DNA of 64,000 nucleotides from positions 6,245,973 to 6,309,972 of the forward strand of contig NC_018398.1 of NCBI RefSeq assembly GCF_000208865.1. Direction: 5' to 3'. Each line of letters starts with the position of its first letter. Positions within the stretch are counted from its first letter, which is position 1. Below, one piece after another: positions 36,801 through 45,797 of this stretch. The position numbers and the translations under genes are program-made. Source of the DNA: Neospora caninum Liverpool. Taxonomy: Eukaryota > Apicomplexa > Conoidasida > Eucoccidiorida > Sarcocystidae. Under the pieces are notes generated by a model. It did no database searches and was not told where the DNA came from. It was given only the letters and a program-made list of their open reading frames with translations.

Positions 36801-38454
36801 AGACCCGCACTGGGCGATGCTGAAAAACAAAGCCCCGCGGCAAAAACGGTTTTCTTCGATGTGTCTGGTGGGGATTTGGCGGCGGGATGTCTGACAGAAA
36901 ACAGAGAAAAGACCTACGGTCCGTTCCGCGAGGAAGATCCGTTGGACAAGGTTCTCGGGGAATGCTGGGAGCAAAGGGACAAGCAGGAAAATGAGAAACG
37001 ACACCACCAGAAAGACAAATAGATATCAATTTAGCGCCTCCTGGATGTCAATACGCGTAGGGTTTGAGGTAGTCAGAGGTCGACGCGCGGCTGCATGCCT
37101 CGGTGTTTCCCCACCGATCAACAGGAAATAATTTGATTTACTATGGAAAGGTTTGTGGATATGATTTTGAAGATGCTGTAATTGTTAGGAGAAGAGTTTT
37201 GTATCAATAAGTTTAGTTCTCGAGGAGAGAAAGAACGTCAGGCAACTGCGGAATCGGTGTGGGTGAGCTGTGGAAGTGTGCTTGCTTCCCTGCTCAGACA
37301 CACACACACGTAGAGGCCTTAAGTTAGAGATCGTCTTATAGCATTCAAACGCTATTTGACCGTTTTTAAAGGCAAGTTCCATCTACACTAGCGGACGACT
37401 TCCTCAAGGCTTTGACAGACGCACATTCCAGGGTCGCTGAAAGCGACTGGGATCAAAGTGCCGAGTGTCGCGGTTAGCAGCAAACCGACTGTCCAACCCG
37501 TCGCAGCTTGTCTGTCCTCAGGAAGGCGGGGAAGTCTGAAAAGGAAAGAAAGCGAAAGACGAGCTCCGTTTGGCGCGATGGGCGCTCGACGAAAGGTGGA
37601 ACTGTGATGCCGGGAACGAAGATGCATCCCGCCTTGTCACACTTTATCCAGGCGACGTTGGGAGCGTAAGGGCTGGTTCGGACTTGCTGCTGGACTGCCA
37701 TTCCTTCCGCGCGCGGCAGTAGAGGTGATGCTCAGCGAGGGACTGCCGCAGAATAAAAGAGGAAACTGGCCATAGGGCTGGGCCAGAAAAGGGGCTAGAA
37801 ACCAAGGGGCGTCGACGGATTCGGCTGCGTCACGGGCAGTGTTGTCCTTACACAAAGGGATAGAAGAGAAACGCAGGTAAGATCAACAGGAGGAGCGTAA
37901 CCATAAGAAGACCAGGCTCTTCTTCGTCTTCCTCCTCCTCGTCCAGGTCGTCAGGTTCGCCGTGGTGCTCCTTTGCTGGGTGGAAAGGGAAGAAGCAAGG
38001 GAATGTGTCCAAAGCGGAAGTGGAACGTCGACCGCGGCAAAGACACCCCGACGGGACGAGAACTCAGCAACGACCGGAAAACCTACCCAGAGAAACGGGC
38101 CGTCTCTCATCGCCGAGCGGATAACGCACACGCCATGGGCTTTGTAAAGGTCTCTAGGCGACGAACACTCATACAAAAAGCCAGAAGGCTGCTGGAGACT
38201 TTAGGTGTCTCGACACGCCTGTTCCCCGATTCCTGTGCCCGCAAGACTGCACGCGGTTGCTCTGTCGCGTTTTTTTCGTGGAACTTACTCGGGGGCGGGC
38301 TGCGAGGCGCTGCATGCAAAGACTCTGGACGGAAAAGCAGGCCTCGCTCAAGGTCCTCTTCGTCGTCTGTCGCGCACACTAGATCTGTTTCGCTTCCCTC
38401 TATGTCCTCAGTGAATGCGCCGTCGCCTTCCACTGCTCCGGCGAGGCCGTACAT
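33848..38454 (-). CDS. DHHC-type palmitoyltransferase (protein S-acyltransferase), 10 exons
   Basis: The enzyme transfers palmitate from palmitoyl-CoA to cysteines of proteins and sits in a membrane. Minus-strand exons join in phase: 38454-38289, 37975-37852, 37535-37425, 36964-36918, 36654-36604, 36234-36147, 35555-35442, 34655-34513, 34068-34020 and, tentatively, 33890-33848, giving 311 residues. An acidic N-terminus is followed by TM1 ([16 protein letters not shown]) and TM2 ([20 protein letters not shown]). The family DPG motif is at 131-133, followed by IIPR. The cysteine-rich domain runs KWCTTC...[10 protein letters not shown], and the catalytic DHHC is at 191-194, split from [11 protein letters not shown] by an intron. 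TM3 and TM4 follow, then TTNE at 264-267 (family TTxE) and NPYSHG from 277. The short basic last exon is the least certain. Its exact family member and location cannot be told from sequence alone. Confidence 0.87.
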
Positions 38455-38731
38455 TCTACCCCACGCTCAGCACGCGAAACCGAGACACCGGTTGCCTTTT
38501 CATCCGGTGCTACAAAGGGGGAGAAGAACGAAAACGCGGTGTAGAGGCATCCTCCTCGCGGGGCCCATTCTACAGAAGCAAAAGGGCGAATCAACGGTGC
38601 ACGCCACGCCGGCGGCATCCTCAGAACTTTTGTAGTTCTGTTGCATGGGCATCAGCCTTTGCCTATTCTAGCGCGTGGCCACAGTTGCGGGTTCTACGGG
38701 GACCCGGCGGCCGAACGTTCACCACGGCAAT

Positions 38732-38812
38732 TGAGACGCACACATCGTTCATGCGACACTAGCACTCTCTGGGAAGCCTATTGAGACGCATTGCTGAACC
38801 CTCATTGAGACG
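38732..38812 (+). promoter_or_regulatory. Three TGAGACG heptamers upstream of NTPase copy 1
   Basis: TGAGACG occurs at 38732-38738, 38782-38788 and 38806-38812, each followed by C. The (A/T)GAGACG heptamer is an established promoter element of Toxoplasma dense-granule genes, which lack TATA boxes. The motifs lie about 75-155 bp before the first in-frame ATG. Assignment of function here is by analogy. Confidence 0.75.
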
Positions 38813-38885
38813 CGTCCAGAACAAACCCGTTTCCGGGGCCCAGCGACGACATTCGGGGCACCGTTAACGTCGCCCAGCGCCTCGT

Positions 38886-40946
38886 GTGAGACTGCCACGT
38901 GTTCCTGCTGTTCCTGCACGCCCTGTGGTCTATTCCTCATTGTCTCGGTTCCCGGTAGAACTAGGTTCGAGTCCCAGTTTTTTGAGAGTTACTAGAGAGT
39001 TGCCTGAGTTACCTTGTCGTTCTGCATCTTCCTGTCTGTTGCCCGTATTCAAGAAGCCACGAAAATGGGGGGTTCCTATCTGGGCTGGTTGTTTGCTGGT
39101 GTTGGGTGTGAGTTTGATCCTCCCTTTAGGAGACTGTGCCGACGAGCCAGCGACACTTCGCGGAGTGAGCGCGGAGACAGAAAAACATATTTCTGCCGGT
39201 AAAGCACGCCTGCAGGACCTCCGCGATGCGGAACGTCGCTGTCATGATGCCTGGCAAGCAATTGTTGTGATCGATGGAGGCAGTAGTGCGACGCGGACGA
39301 ATGTATTTCTGGCGAAGACCCGGTCATGCCCACGTGGAGGCCGACACATTGACCCCGACAGTATTCGACTCCTCGGCGCGGGTAAGCGCTTCGCAGGACT
39401 TCGTGGAGTTTTAGAAAGCTGGCTAGACGCGTACGCTGGAGAGGACTGGGAGTCGAGGTCTGTTGATTCCAAGCGTCTCTTCCAGCACGTTCCTGAGATG
39501 GAAGACAGTGCAAGGGGCCTCATGCAGCTCTTGGAGGACGACGCAGTTCGCATCTTGGACGAGAAACTCACTGAGGAACAAAAGGTTCAGGTTCAAGCGA
39601 TGGGCGTTCCAGTCCTGCTGTGCAGCACGGCAGGAGTTCGTGATTTCCACGACTGGTACCGCGAAGCCCTCTTTGTCATTCTTCGCTTTCTCATCAATCA
39701 CCCGAAGCCTGGCCACGGGTACAAATTCTTCACCAACCCCGAATGGACCCGACCGATCACGGGCGCTGAGGAAGGTCTGTACGCATTTCTCGCGCTCAAC
39801 CATCTTTCGGGGCGGTTAGGCGAAGACCCAGCTAGGTGTTACGTTGATGAATACGGGATGAAGCAGTGCCGCAATGACCTTGTTGGCGTGGTTGAAGTGG
39901 GCGGTGCTTCTACCCAAATCGTTTTTCCACTACAGGACGGCACTGCCCTGCCCTCGTCCATCCGTGCCGTTAACCTGCAGCACGAACGCTTTCTCCCATC
40001 GCGTTTTCCGAGTGCCGACGTCATATCGGTTTCTTTTATGCAGCTGGGTGTGGCCAGTTCCTCCGGACTGTTTTTCAAGGAGCTGTGCAGTAACGCCGAA
40101 TTTCGGCATCAGGGGATTTGCTATAATCCCTGTATTTTCAGAGGCTTCCGACAGGCCTGTTCCGCGGGCGATGTCGAGATCCTTCCAGACGGAACCATAG
40201 TTGTGGATGAAGATGTGCGAAAGAACAAGCTGAAGCCGGTGGCGACATATTGCTCAGCGAACAATCCGGAAATTAGTTTCAAGGCAATGAATGAAATTCA
40301 ATGTCGCGTAAACAAGATTGATCCGACGAAATCACTCGCGGAGCGGCTGAGGATCGACGACTGCTTCCAGATTGTAGGAACTGGTGATTTCGACACATGC
40401 CAAGCCCAGGTAGAAGAACTTCTCGTCAGTCCCAGGTTTCCACTTCCAGCGAACATTGAGGCAGCGTCGTCAGGCTTCGAATCTGTTGGTCAGGTTTTCA
40501 AGTTCGCGTCTACGGCGTCGCCGATGGTCATTACAGGAGGAGCGATGTATGCGAGCATCAGCACAATGCAAGGTCTCGGACTTCTTCCGAAAGACTTCCA
40601 GGGTGATCTAGAACAACTGATAGCTGCATCACGTACATACTGTTCGTCTCCAGTAGTTAACAATGGAGATGGCCTTGTCATTCAGTTGCCAAACGCGGAA
40701 CAAAAGCTGACTAGTATGAACTACGACTTGTGCAAGACGATCGCGCTGACTGTTTCGCTGCTTCAGCACATGGAGGCAGGCGAGCATAAACCGTCATCCA
40801 TTTCCTGGCAAAAAACCGTTGTGGGACCAGATGGAAAACCACGTGCTGATCTTGGGTGGCACGTTGGGGCAATTCTTCATCGTGTCCTCTTCACGGAAGA
40901 ATGGGGACGTACAGCTTATGAGACGGGATTTACCTACAACATGTGA
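38886..40946 (+). CDS. Secreted nucleoside-triphosphate hydrolase (apyrase, GDA1/CD39 family), copy 1
   Basis: This is the coccidian NTPase, a dithiol-activated apyrase secreted from dense granules into the parasitophorous vacuole, where it hydrolyses nucleoside tri- and diphosphates. The single exon gives 686 residues. Apyrase motifs in order are ACR1 DGGSSATRT at 130-138, ACR2 STAGVRDF from 247, ACR3 GAEEGLYAF from 293 and ACR4 EVGGASTQIVF from 337. Cys318 and Cys328 have the ten-residue spacing of the activating disulfide described in the Toxoplasma enzyme. A hydrophobic signal (AGCLLVLGVSLILPLG) lies at residues 67-82, so about 60 residues precede it. The Toxoplasma homologue (628 residues) begins at the equivalent of residue 60, where this gene has AAA instead of ATG. 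The true start is therefore open. Ten amino-acid differences separate it from copy 2. Confidence 0.95.
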   Translation: MRLPRVPAVPARPVVYSSLSRFPVELGSSPSFLRVTRELPELPCRSASSCLLPVFKKPRKWGVPIWAGCLLVLGVSLILPLGDCADEPATLRGVSAETEKHISAGKARLQDLRDAERRCHDAWQAIVVIDGGSSATRTNVFLAKTRSCPRGGRHIDPDSIRLLGAGKRFAGLRGVLESWLDAYAGEDWESRSVDSKRLFQHVPEMEDSARGLMQLLEDDAVRILDEKLTEEQKVQVQAMGVPVLLCSTAGVRDFHDWYREALFVILRFLINHPKPGHGYKFFTNPEWTRPITGAEEGLYAFLALNHLSGRLGEDPARCYVDEYGMKQCRNDLVGVVEVGGASTQIVFPLQDGTALPSSIRAVNLQHERFLPSRFPSADVISVSFMQLGVASSSGLFFKELCSNAEFRHQGICYNPCIFRGFRQACSAGDVEILPDGTIVVDEDVRKNKLKPVATYCSANNPEISFKAMNEIQCRVNKIDPTKSLAERLRIDDCFQIVGTGDFDTCQAQVEELLVSPRFPLPANIEAASSGFESVGQVFKFASTASPMVITGGAMYASISTMQGLGLLPKDFQGDLEQLIAASRTYCSSPVVNNGDGLVIQLPNAEQKLTSMNYDLCKTIALTVSLLQHMEAGEHKPSSISWQKTVVGPDGKPRADLGWHVGAILHRVLFTEEWGRTAYETGFTYNM

Positions 40947-41090
40947 TGTTCGGGTTGACGTCGAGTCTGCTCTGTCTGCTCTGGTTTGTGGTGAGAATTT
41001 GCTCTAGACGATGTGCCGGGAATCAGTCGGTTGTTGGAGGGTCTGTTCCCTGAGACGGCCTCAGCAGGTAACCGGCAGCAAGGGTGCACA

Positions 41091-41163
41091 GGGCGTCTAG
41101 CTCAAATGGTAGAGCGCTCGCTTAGCATGCGAGAGGTAATGGGATCGATACCCATGTCGTCCA
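41091..41163 (+). tRNA. tRNA-Ala(AGC)
   Basis: The 73-nt sequence folds as a full cloverleaf without an intron. The acceptor stem pairs GGGCGTC with GTCGTCC and contains the G3-U70 wobble pair that identifies alanine tRNA, with one T-T mismatch at pair 6-67. The D arm is GCTC...GAGC. The anticodon loop TTAGCAT sits in the CTCGC/GCGAG stem, giving anticodon AGC. The T arm is ATGGG-ATCGATA-CCCAT, containing A and B box promoter consensus. CCA is not separately encoded after the discriminator A. It lies only 27 bp beyond the edge of NTPase unit 1 and has no counterpart after unit 2. Confidence 0.93.
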
Positions 41164-42068
41164 CTTCTAGTCAACGTCGACGGCACGCCAATCTTTTCAC
41201 TTTAAACCATTTTCCTGTCTCATAAATTTTGCAACCAGCGATAGATTAAAGAATCTACACGCGAGTGTAACGAAAAAACTGGAGCCTATTTCCCAGCGGA
41301 GAAGCGCAATCTTTTGCCGTGCCACACACAGTCAGCAAGGTGAGGGACTGTGCCCGTGCAGCCCATCCTACTCTATACCAGAAACAGGTACTGCGAGCGA
41401 CACTGTGCGAAATTGTGTTTGTGTTTTGGGGGAAAAAACTTAAGACTAGCTAACGCTTCACGTCGCAGCACCGCCTCTGTAGATCATCCGCAAACAGATC
41501 CTCTACACATGGCTTCCCCGACCCAGCCTCGACAATCTACAAGCAACCGCACTGTGCGGCAGCCGTGACGTGCTCACTGAGGCACTTCACAAACTCCGGA
41601 CGATAGACGCAACCCCCTCTTATACTAAAGGATCATGGTCATCTTATTACCTTTCTTCAATGACGACTTCCCTCCATTCCCCGACCCACCGCACTCCGAT
41701 ATCCTCGGTTGTGGAACACCGCGATGTTTGTGACTGAGACCCCTAATTCGCTGACGCCTAGCTCCTCCTCCATTGTCTATGGCAGTACAACAGTTTCCTC
41801 CTAATCGGTTAAGTCTATTCTATCCCACGTTTGTGTTCTTTAGTTTGAAATGACGCCGGTTTCGGTTCTGCAAGTTTGTAGTGTCGTCGTTGCAGCACGA
41901 GGCATGTGATCTACTCGGCTGTAGTGCCCCGCCATGCGAACCGCTCGTTCACACTTGGTAGCATACTATCAACGGCAGAACACGAGAGGAAAACCAATTA
42001 TTTCCCCATTCACCATCATTCGCCATCACAGCGCTCCGTGTCGTAGCGTGGAGACGATGGCGGCACAA
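41164..42068. other. Spacer between the tRNA gene and NTPase unit 2
   Basis: No gene or repeat is recognised in this roughly 900-bp stretch, which is less GC-rich than the flanking genes. It is not part of the duplicated NTPase unit. Confidence 0.6.
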
Positions 42069-42186
42069 GGCATCCTCAGAACTTTTGTCGTTCTGTTGCA
42101 TGGGCGTCAACCTCTGCCTATTCTAGCGCGGGACCACTGTTGCGGGTTCTACGGGGACCCGGCGGCCGAACGTTCACCACGGCAAT

Positions 42187-42286
42187 TGAGACGCACGCAT
42201 CGTTTATGCGACACCAGCACTCTCTGCCGATTGAGACGCATTACTGAACTCCCAATGAGACGCATTGCTGAACCCTCATTGAGACG
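42187..42286 (+). promoter_or_regulatory. Four TGAGACG heptamers upstream of NTPase copy 2
   Basis: TGAGACG occurs at 42187-42193, 42232-42238, 42256-42262 and 42280-42286, one more than in copy 1. The last three are spaced exactly 24 bp apart, inside imperfect tandem repeats containing TGAGACGCATT. The motif is an established dense-granule gene promoter element in Toxoplasma. Confidence 0.75.
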
Positions 42287-42365
42287 CGTCCAGAACGAAC
42301 CCGATCCCGTTTCCGGGGCCCAGCGGCGACATTCGGGGCACCGTTAACGTCGCCCAGCCCCTCGT

Positions 42366-44426
42366 GTGAGACTGCCACGTGTTCCTGCTGTTCCTGCACG
42401 CCCTGTGGTCTATTCCTCATTGTCTCGGTTCCCGGTAGAACTAGGTTCGAGTCCCAGTTTTTTGAGAGTTACTAGAGAGTTGCCTGAGTTACCTTGTCGT
42501 TCTGCATCTTCCTGTCTGTTGCCCGTATTCAAGAAGCCACGAAAATGGGGGGTTCTTATCTGGGCTGGTTGTTTGCTGGTGTTGGGTGTGAGTTTGATCC
42601 TCCCTTTAGGAGGCTGTGCCGACGAGCCAGCGACACTTCGCGGAGTGAGCGCCGAGACAGAAAAACATATTTCTGCCGGTAAAGCACGCCTGCAGGACCT
42701 CCGCGATGCGGAACGTCGCTGTCATGATGCCTGGCAAGCAATTGTTGTGATCGATGGAGGCAGTAGTGCGACGCGGACGAATGTATTTCTGGCGAAGACC
42801 CGGTCATGCCCACGTGGAGGCCGACACATTGACCCCGACAGTATTCGACTCCTCGGCGCGGGTAAGCGCTTCGCAGGACTTCGTGGAGTTTTAGAAAGCT
42901 GGCTAGACGCGTACGCTGGAGAGGACTGGGAGTCGAGGTCTGTTGATTCCAAGCGTCTCTTCCAGCACGTTCCTGAGATGGAAGACAGTGCAAGGGGCCT
43001 CATGCAGCTCTTGGAGGACGACGCAGTTCGCATCTTGGACGAGAAACTCACTGAGGAACAAAAGGTTCAGGTTCAAGCGATGGGCGTTCCAGTCCTGCTG
43101 TGCAGCACGGCAGGAGTTCGTGATTTCCACGACTGGTACCGCGAAGCCCTCTTTGTCATTCTTCGCTTTCTCATCAATCACCCGAAGCCTGGCCACGGGT
43201 ACAAATTCTTCACCAACCCCGAATGGACCCGACCGATCACGGGCGCTGAGGAAGGTCTGTACGCATTTCTCGCGCTCAACCATCTTTCGGGGCGGTTAGG
43301 CGAAGACCCAGCTAGGTGTTACGTTGATGAATACGGGATGAAGCAGTGCCGCAATGACCTTGTTGGCGTGGTTGAAGTGGGCGGTGCTTCTACCCAAATC
43401 GTTTTTCCACTACAGGACGGCACTGCCCTGCCCTCGTCCATCCGTGCCGTTAACCTGCAGCACGAACGCTTTCTCCCATCGCGTTTTCCGTGTGCCGACG
43501 TCATATCGGTTTCTTTTATGCAGCTGGGTGTGGCCAGTTCCTCCGGACTGTTTTTCAAGGAGCTGTGCAGTAACGCCGAATTTCGGCATCAGGGGATTTG
43601 CTATAATCCCTGTATTTTCAGAGGCTTCCGACAGGCCTGTTCCGCGGGCGATGTCGAGATCCTTCCAGACGGAACCATAGTTGTGGATGAAGATGTGCGA
43701 AAGAACAAGCTGAAGCCGGTGGCGACATCTTGCTCAGCGAACAATCCGGAAATTAGTTTCAAGGCAATGAATGAAATGCAATGTCGCGAAAACAAGATTG
43801 ATCCGACGAAATCACTCGCGGAGCGGCTGAGGATCGACGACTGCTTCCAGATTGTAGGAACTGGTGATTTCGACACATGCCAAGCCCAGGTAGAAGAACT
43901 TCTCGTCAGTCCCAGGTTTCCACTTCCAGCGAACATTGAGGCAGCGTCGTCAGGCTTCGAATCTGTTGGTCAGGTTTTCAAGTTCGCGTCTACGGCGTCG
44001 CCGATGGTCATTACAGGAGGAGCGATGTATGCGAGCATCAGCACAATGCAAGGTCTCGGACTTCTTCCGAAAGACTTCCCGGGTGATCTAGAACAACTGA
44101 TAGCTGCATCACGTACATACTGTTCGTCTCCAGTAGTTAACAGTGGAGATGGCCTTGTCATTCAGTTGCCAAACGCGGAACAAAAGCTGACTAGTATGAA
44201 CTACGACTTGTGCAAGACGATCGCGCTGACTGTTTCGCTGATTCAGCACATGGAGGCAGGCGAGCATAAACCGTCATCCATTTCCTGGCAAAAAAGCGTT
44301 GTGGGACCAGATGGAAAACCACGTGCTGATCTTGGGTGGCATGTTGGGGCAATTCTTCATCGTGTCCTCTTCACGGAAGAATGGGGACGTACAGCTTATG
44401 AGACGGGATTTACCTACAACATGTGA
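42366..44426 (+). CDS. Secreted nucleoside-triphosphate hydrolase (apyrase, GDA1/CD39 family), copy 2
   Basis: This is a single-exon, 686-residue paralogue of the upstream NTPase, with every apyrase motif and the Cys318/Cys328 pair retained, so it is expected to be an active secreted enzyme. Relative to copy 1 it has P64L, D83G, S376C, Y455S, I471M, V475E, Q572P, N593S, L626I and T644S. The changes cluster in the C-terminal third and spare the catalytic motifs. S376C adds a cysteine, which could affect disulfide pairing. Only two silent differences were found (in the codons for residues 97 and 660, approximately). The same shared N-terminal extension lies ahead of the hydrophobic signal. Toxoplasma also has isoforms I and II, but the pair here cannot be assigned one-to-one to those isoforms from sequence alone. 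Confidence 0.95.
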   Translation: MRLPRVPAVPARPVVYSSLSRFPVELGSSPSFLRVTRELPELPCRSASSCLLPVFKKPRKWGVLIWAGCLLVLGVSLILPLGGCADEPATLRGVSAETEKHISAGKARLQDLRDAERRCHDAWQAIVVIDGGSSATRTNVFLAKTRSCPRGGRHIDPDSIRLLGAGKRFAGLRGVLESWLDAYAGEDWESRSVDSKRLFQHVPEMEDSARGLMQLLEDDAVRILDEKLTEEQKVQVQAMGVPVLLCSTAGVRDFHDWYREALFVILRFLINHPKPGHGYKFFTNPEWTRPITGAEEGLYAFLALNHLSGRLGEDPARCYVDEYGMKQCRNDLVGVVEVGGASTQIVFPLQDGTALPSSIRAVNLQHERFLPSRFPCADVISVSFMQLGVASSSGLFFKELCSNAEFRHQGICYNPCIFRGFRQACSAGDVEILPDGTIVVDEDVRKNKLKPVATSCSANNPEISFKAMNEMQCRENKIDPTKSLAERLRIDDCFQIVGTGDFDTCQAQVEELLVSPRFPLPANIEAASSGFESVGQVFKFASTASPMVITGGAMYASISTMQGLGLLPKDFPGDLEQLIAASRTYCSSPVVNSGDGLVIQLPNAEQKLTSMNYDLCKTIALTVSLIQHMEAGEHKPSSISWQKSVVGPDGKPRADLGWHVGAILHRVLFTEEWGRTAYETGFTYNM

Positions 44427-44543
44427 TGTTCGGGTTGACGTCGAGTCTGCTCTGTCTGCTCTGGTTTGTGGTGAGAATTTGCTCTAGACGATGTGCCGGG
44501 AATCAGTCGGGTGTTGGAGGGTCTGTTCCCTGAGACGGCCTCA

Positions 44544-45797
44544 CACCCATGAGCTGCTGCATGTTTTATTTCTCGAGTTGTTACTCGACGCGTTGTACTC
44601 GCGCGGAATTATTCAGGCCGTGGCCTGTTCGGAAACACTTCGCGTATCCGCGTTTAATGCTATATTAGCGACACTATAGCATTCATGCATGCGTTTTTTT
44701 TACGTTATCTTATTACATGTCTCTGGAGACATGAGTGGTGGTAATTCGCATCCCGTTTCTCGGATATCTAGACAGACACTATTGTCACATACAGGGGCTG
44801 CTCTTTAATGACAATGTGGCTTAGATTTGTTGACAGCTTAGCGTACGCTGGTTGGCTGCTACTTGTTCAAACTGAGCTGAGAAAAACATTGGTAAGACAT
44901 CTCTACGAACAGGCGTATCAAACGTATTTTGGTTCGTGACAGCCGAGCATGAGAGATAGCCACCTCGTCGTGTCACTTGCTGTTTGTCTGAGGGCAACAC
45001 GGGTCCTTCCACCATAAAACAGCCTCGGGGCTGGAACTGTATCTTCAGTCCAGCCATGGACTAGAAACACGAAGTGCGACCGTGTTGGGGCGTTTCGGTT
45101 CTGAACCGCTTGAATATCTCGGGCACTGCCATTCAGCGCATTTAGGTCAAAAAAGGAGGCGTTACATGTTCGTCATTTGGGCAGTATTCGGCCATCCTCT
45201 GAACAGAAGATAGTCAGTATCCGGGAATGCTAAGAGCAATGATATCTGTTGTCATTGGTTTGGGGCAAACGCGGGGGAATAGTAAGCGAAAGTGCAGTGC
45301 GGTTGATGACAATCCGGGAGAAACAGAGTTCTGATGTATGCGCATAGCGCGGTAATATCAAATCCGTAGACTCGGCATTGAACCCCATAGGACTGCTAGT
45401 ATCGATCGAGACGGAGGGCAAACTGCAGAGAACTCGACAGGGTCAACTCGGTGGCCGTGGTGCTAACGGGAGAACACATGGGTGCTCGCCCGAGCTGTCT
45501 GTCTAGTGCTATTGTTGGTTGCTGTTTCTTAACGTTTTGTGTACTGCTTCACGGAGTGTGTGCTTCCCCTTTTCTGCTCTCCTTTGTCGCTGTAGCACAC
45601 TTAAGTTCCCTTACAAACGCGTGCTAAGATTGAAAACAGAATGCCCCCGGAGTTACAGGGAGAGTCCTGTACTCGTTAGGATAGCCCAGCGGCCTCACTG
45701 ATGTTAATTTCTTCTAGACAAGGAATGCCTTAAAAAGAGATATCTACGCCAGGTGTCAAGCTCGTTTTTCTCCAGTCAACGAGACATGTGCATCGCT
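44544..45797. other. Spacer after NTPase unit 2
   Basis: No coding region is supported on either strand; the open frames are short and without motifs. It probably contains the NTPase 3' UTR and the 3' UTR of the convergent minus-strand gene. Confidence 0.55.

Larger units (their letters stand above)
38614..41063. repeat. NTPase gene unit, copy 1 of a direct tandem duplication
   Basis: This unit matches 42069-44543 from GGCATCCTCAGAAC on the left to TGAGACGGCCTCA on the right, where the copies part abruptly. It includes the promoter region, the whole reading frame and about 115 bp after the stop. Identity is very high in the coding part. The promoter part differs by several substitutions and indels that change the number of TGAGACG motifs from three to four. 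Confidence 0.93.
42069..44543. repeat. NTPase gene unit, copy 2 of a direct tandem duplication
   Basis: This is the second unit, in the same orientation as 38614-41063. The unit start-to-start distance is 3455 bp. The 5' part contains extra sequence relative to copy 1 around 42232-42262, including one additional TGAGACG motif. The 3' edge is followed by unrelated sequence. Confidence 0.93.

Noticed and set aside
37640..37800. Possible extra exon of the DHHC gene ([16 protein letters not shown])
   Set aside because: Exons 37975-37852 and 37535-37425 join directly in phase and give a normal TM1-loop-TM2-DPG arrangement, so this stretch is intron.
39064..39202. Alternative NTPase start at the out-of-frame ATG (MGGSYLGWLF)
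   Set aside because: That frame leaves the apyrase frame and stops within about 50 codons.
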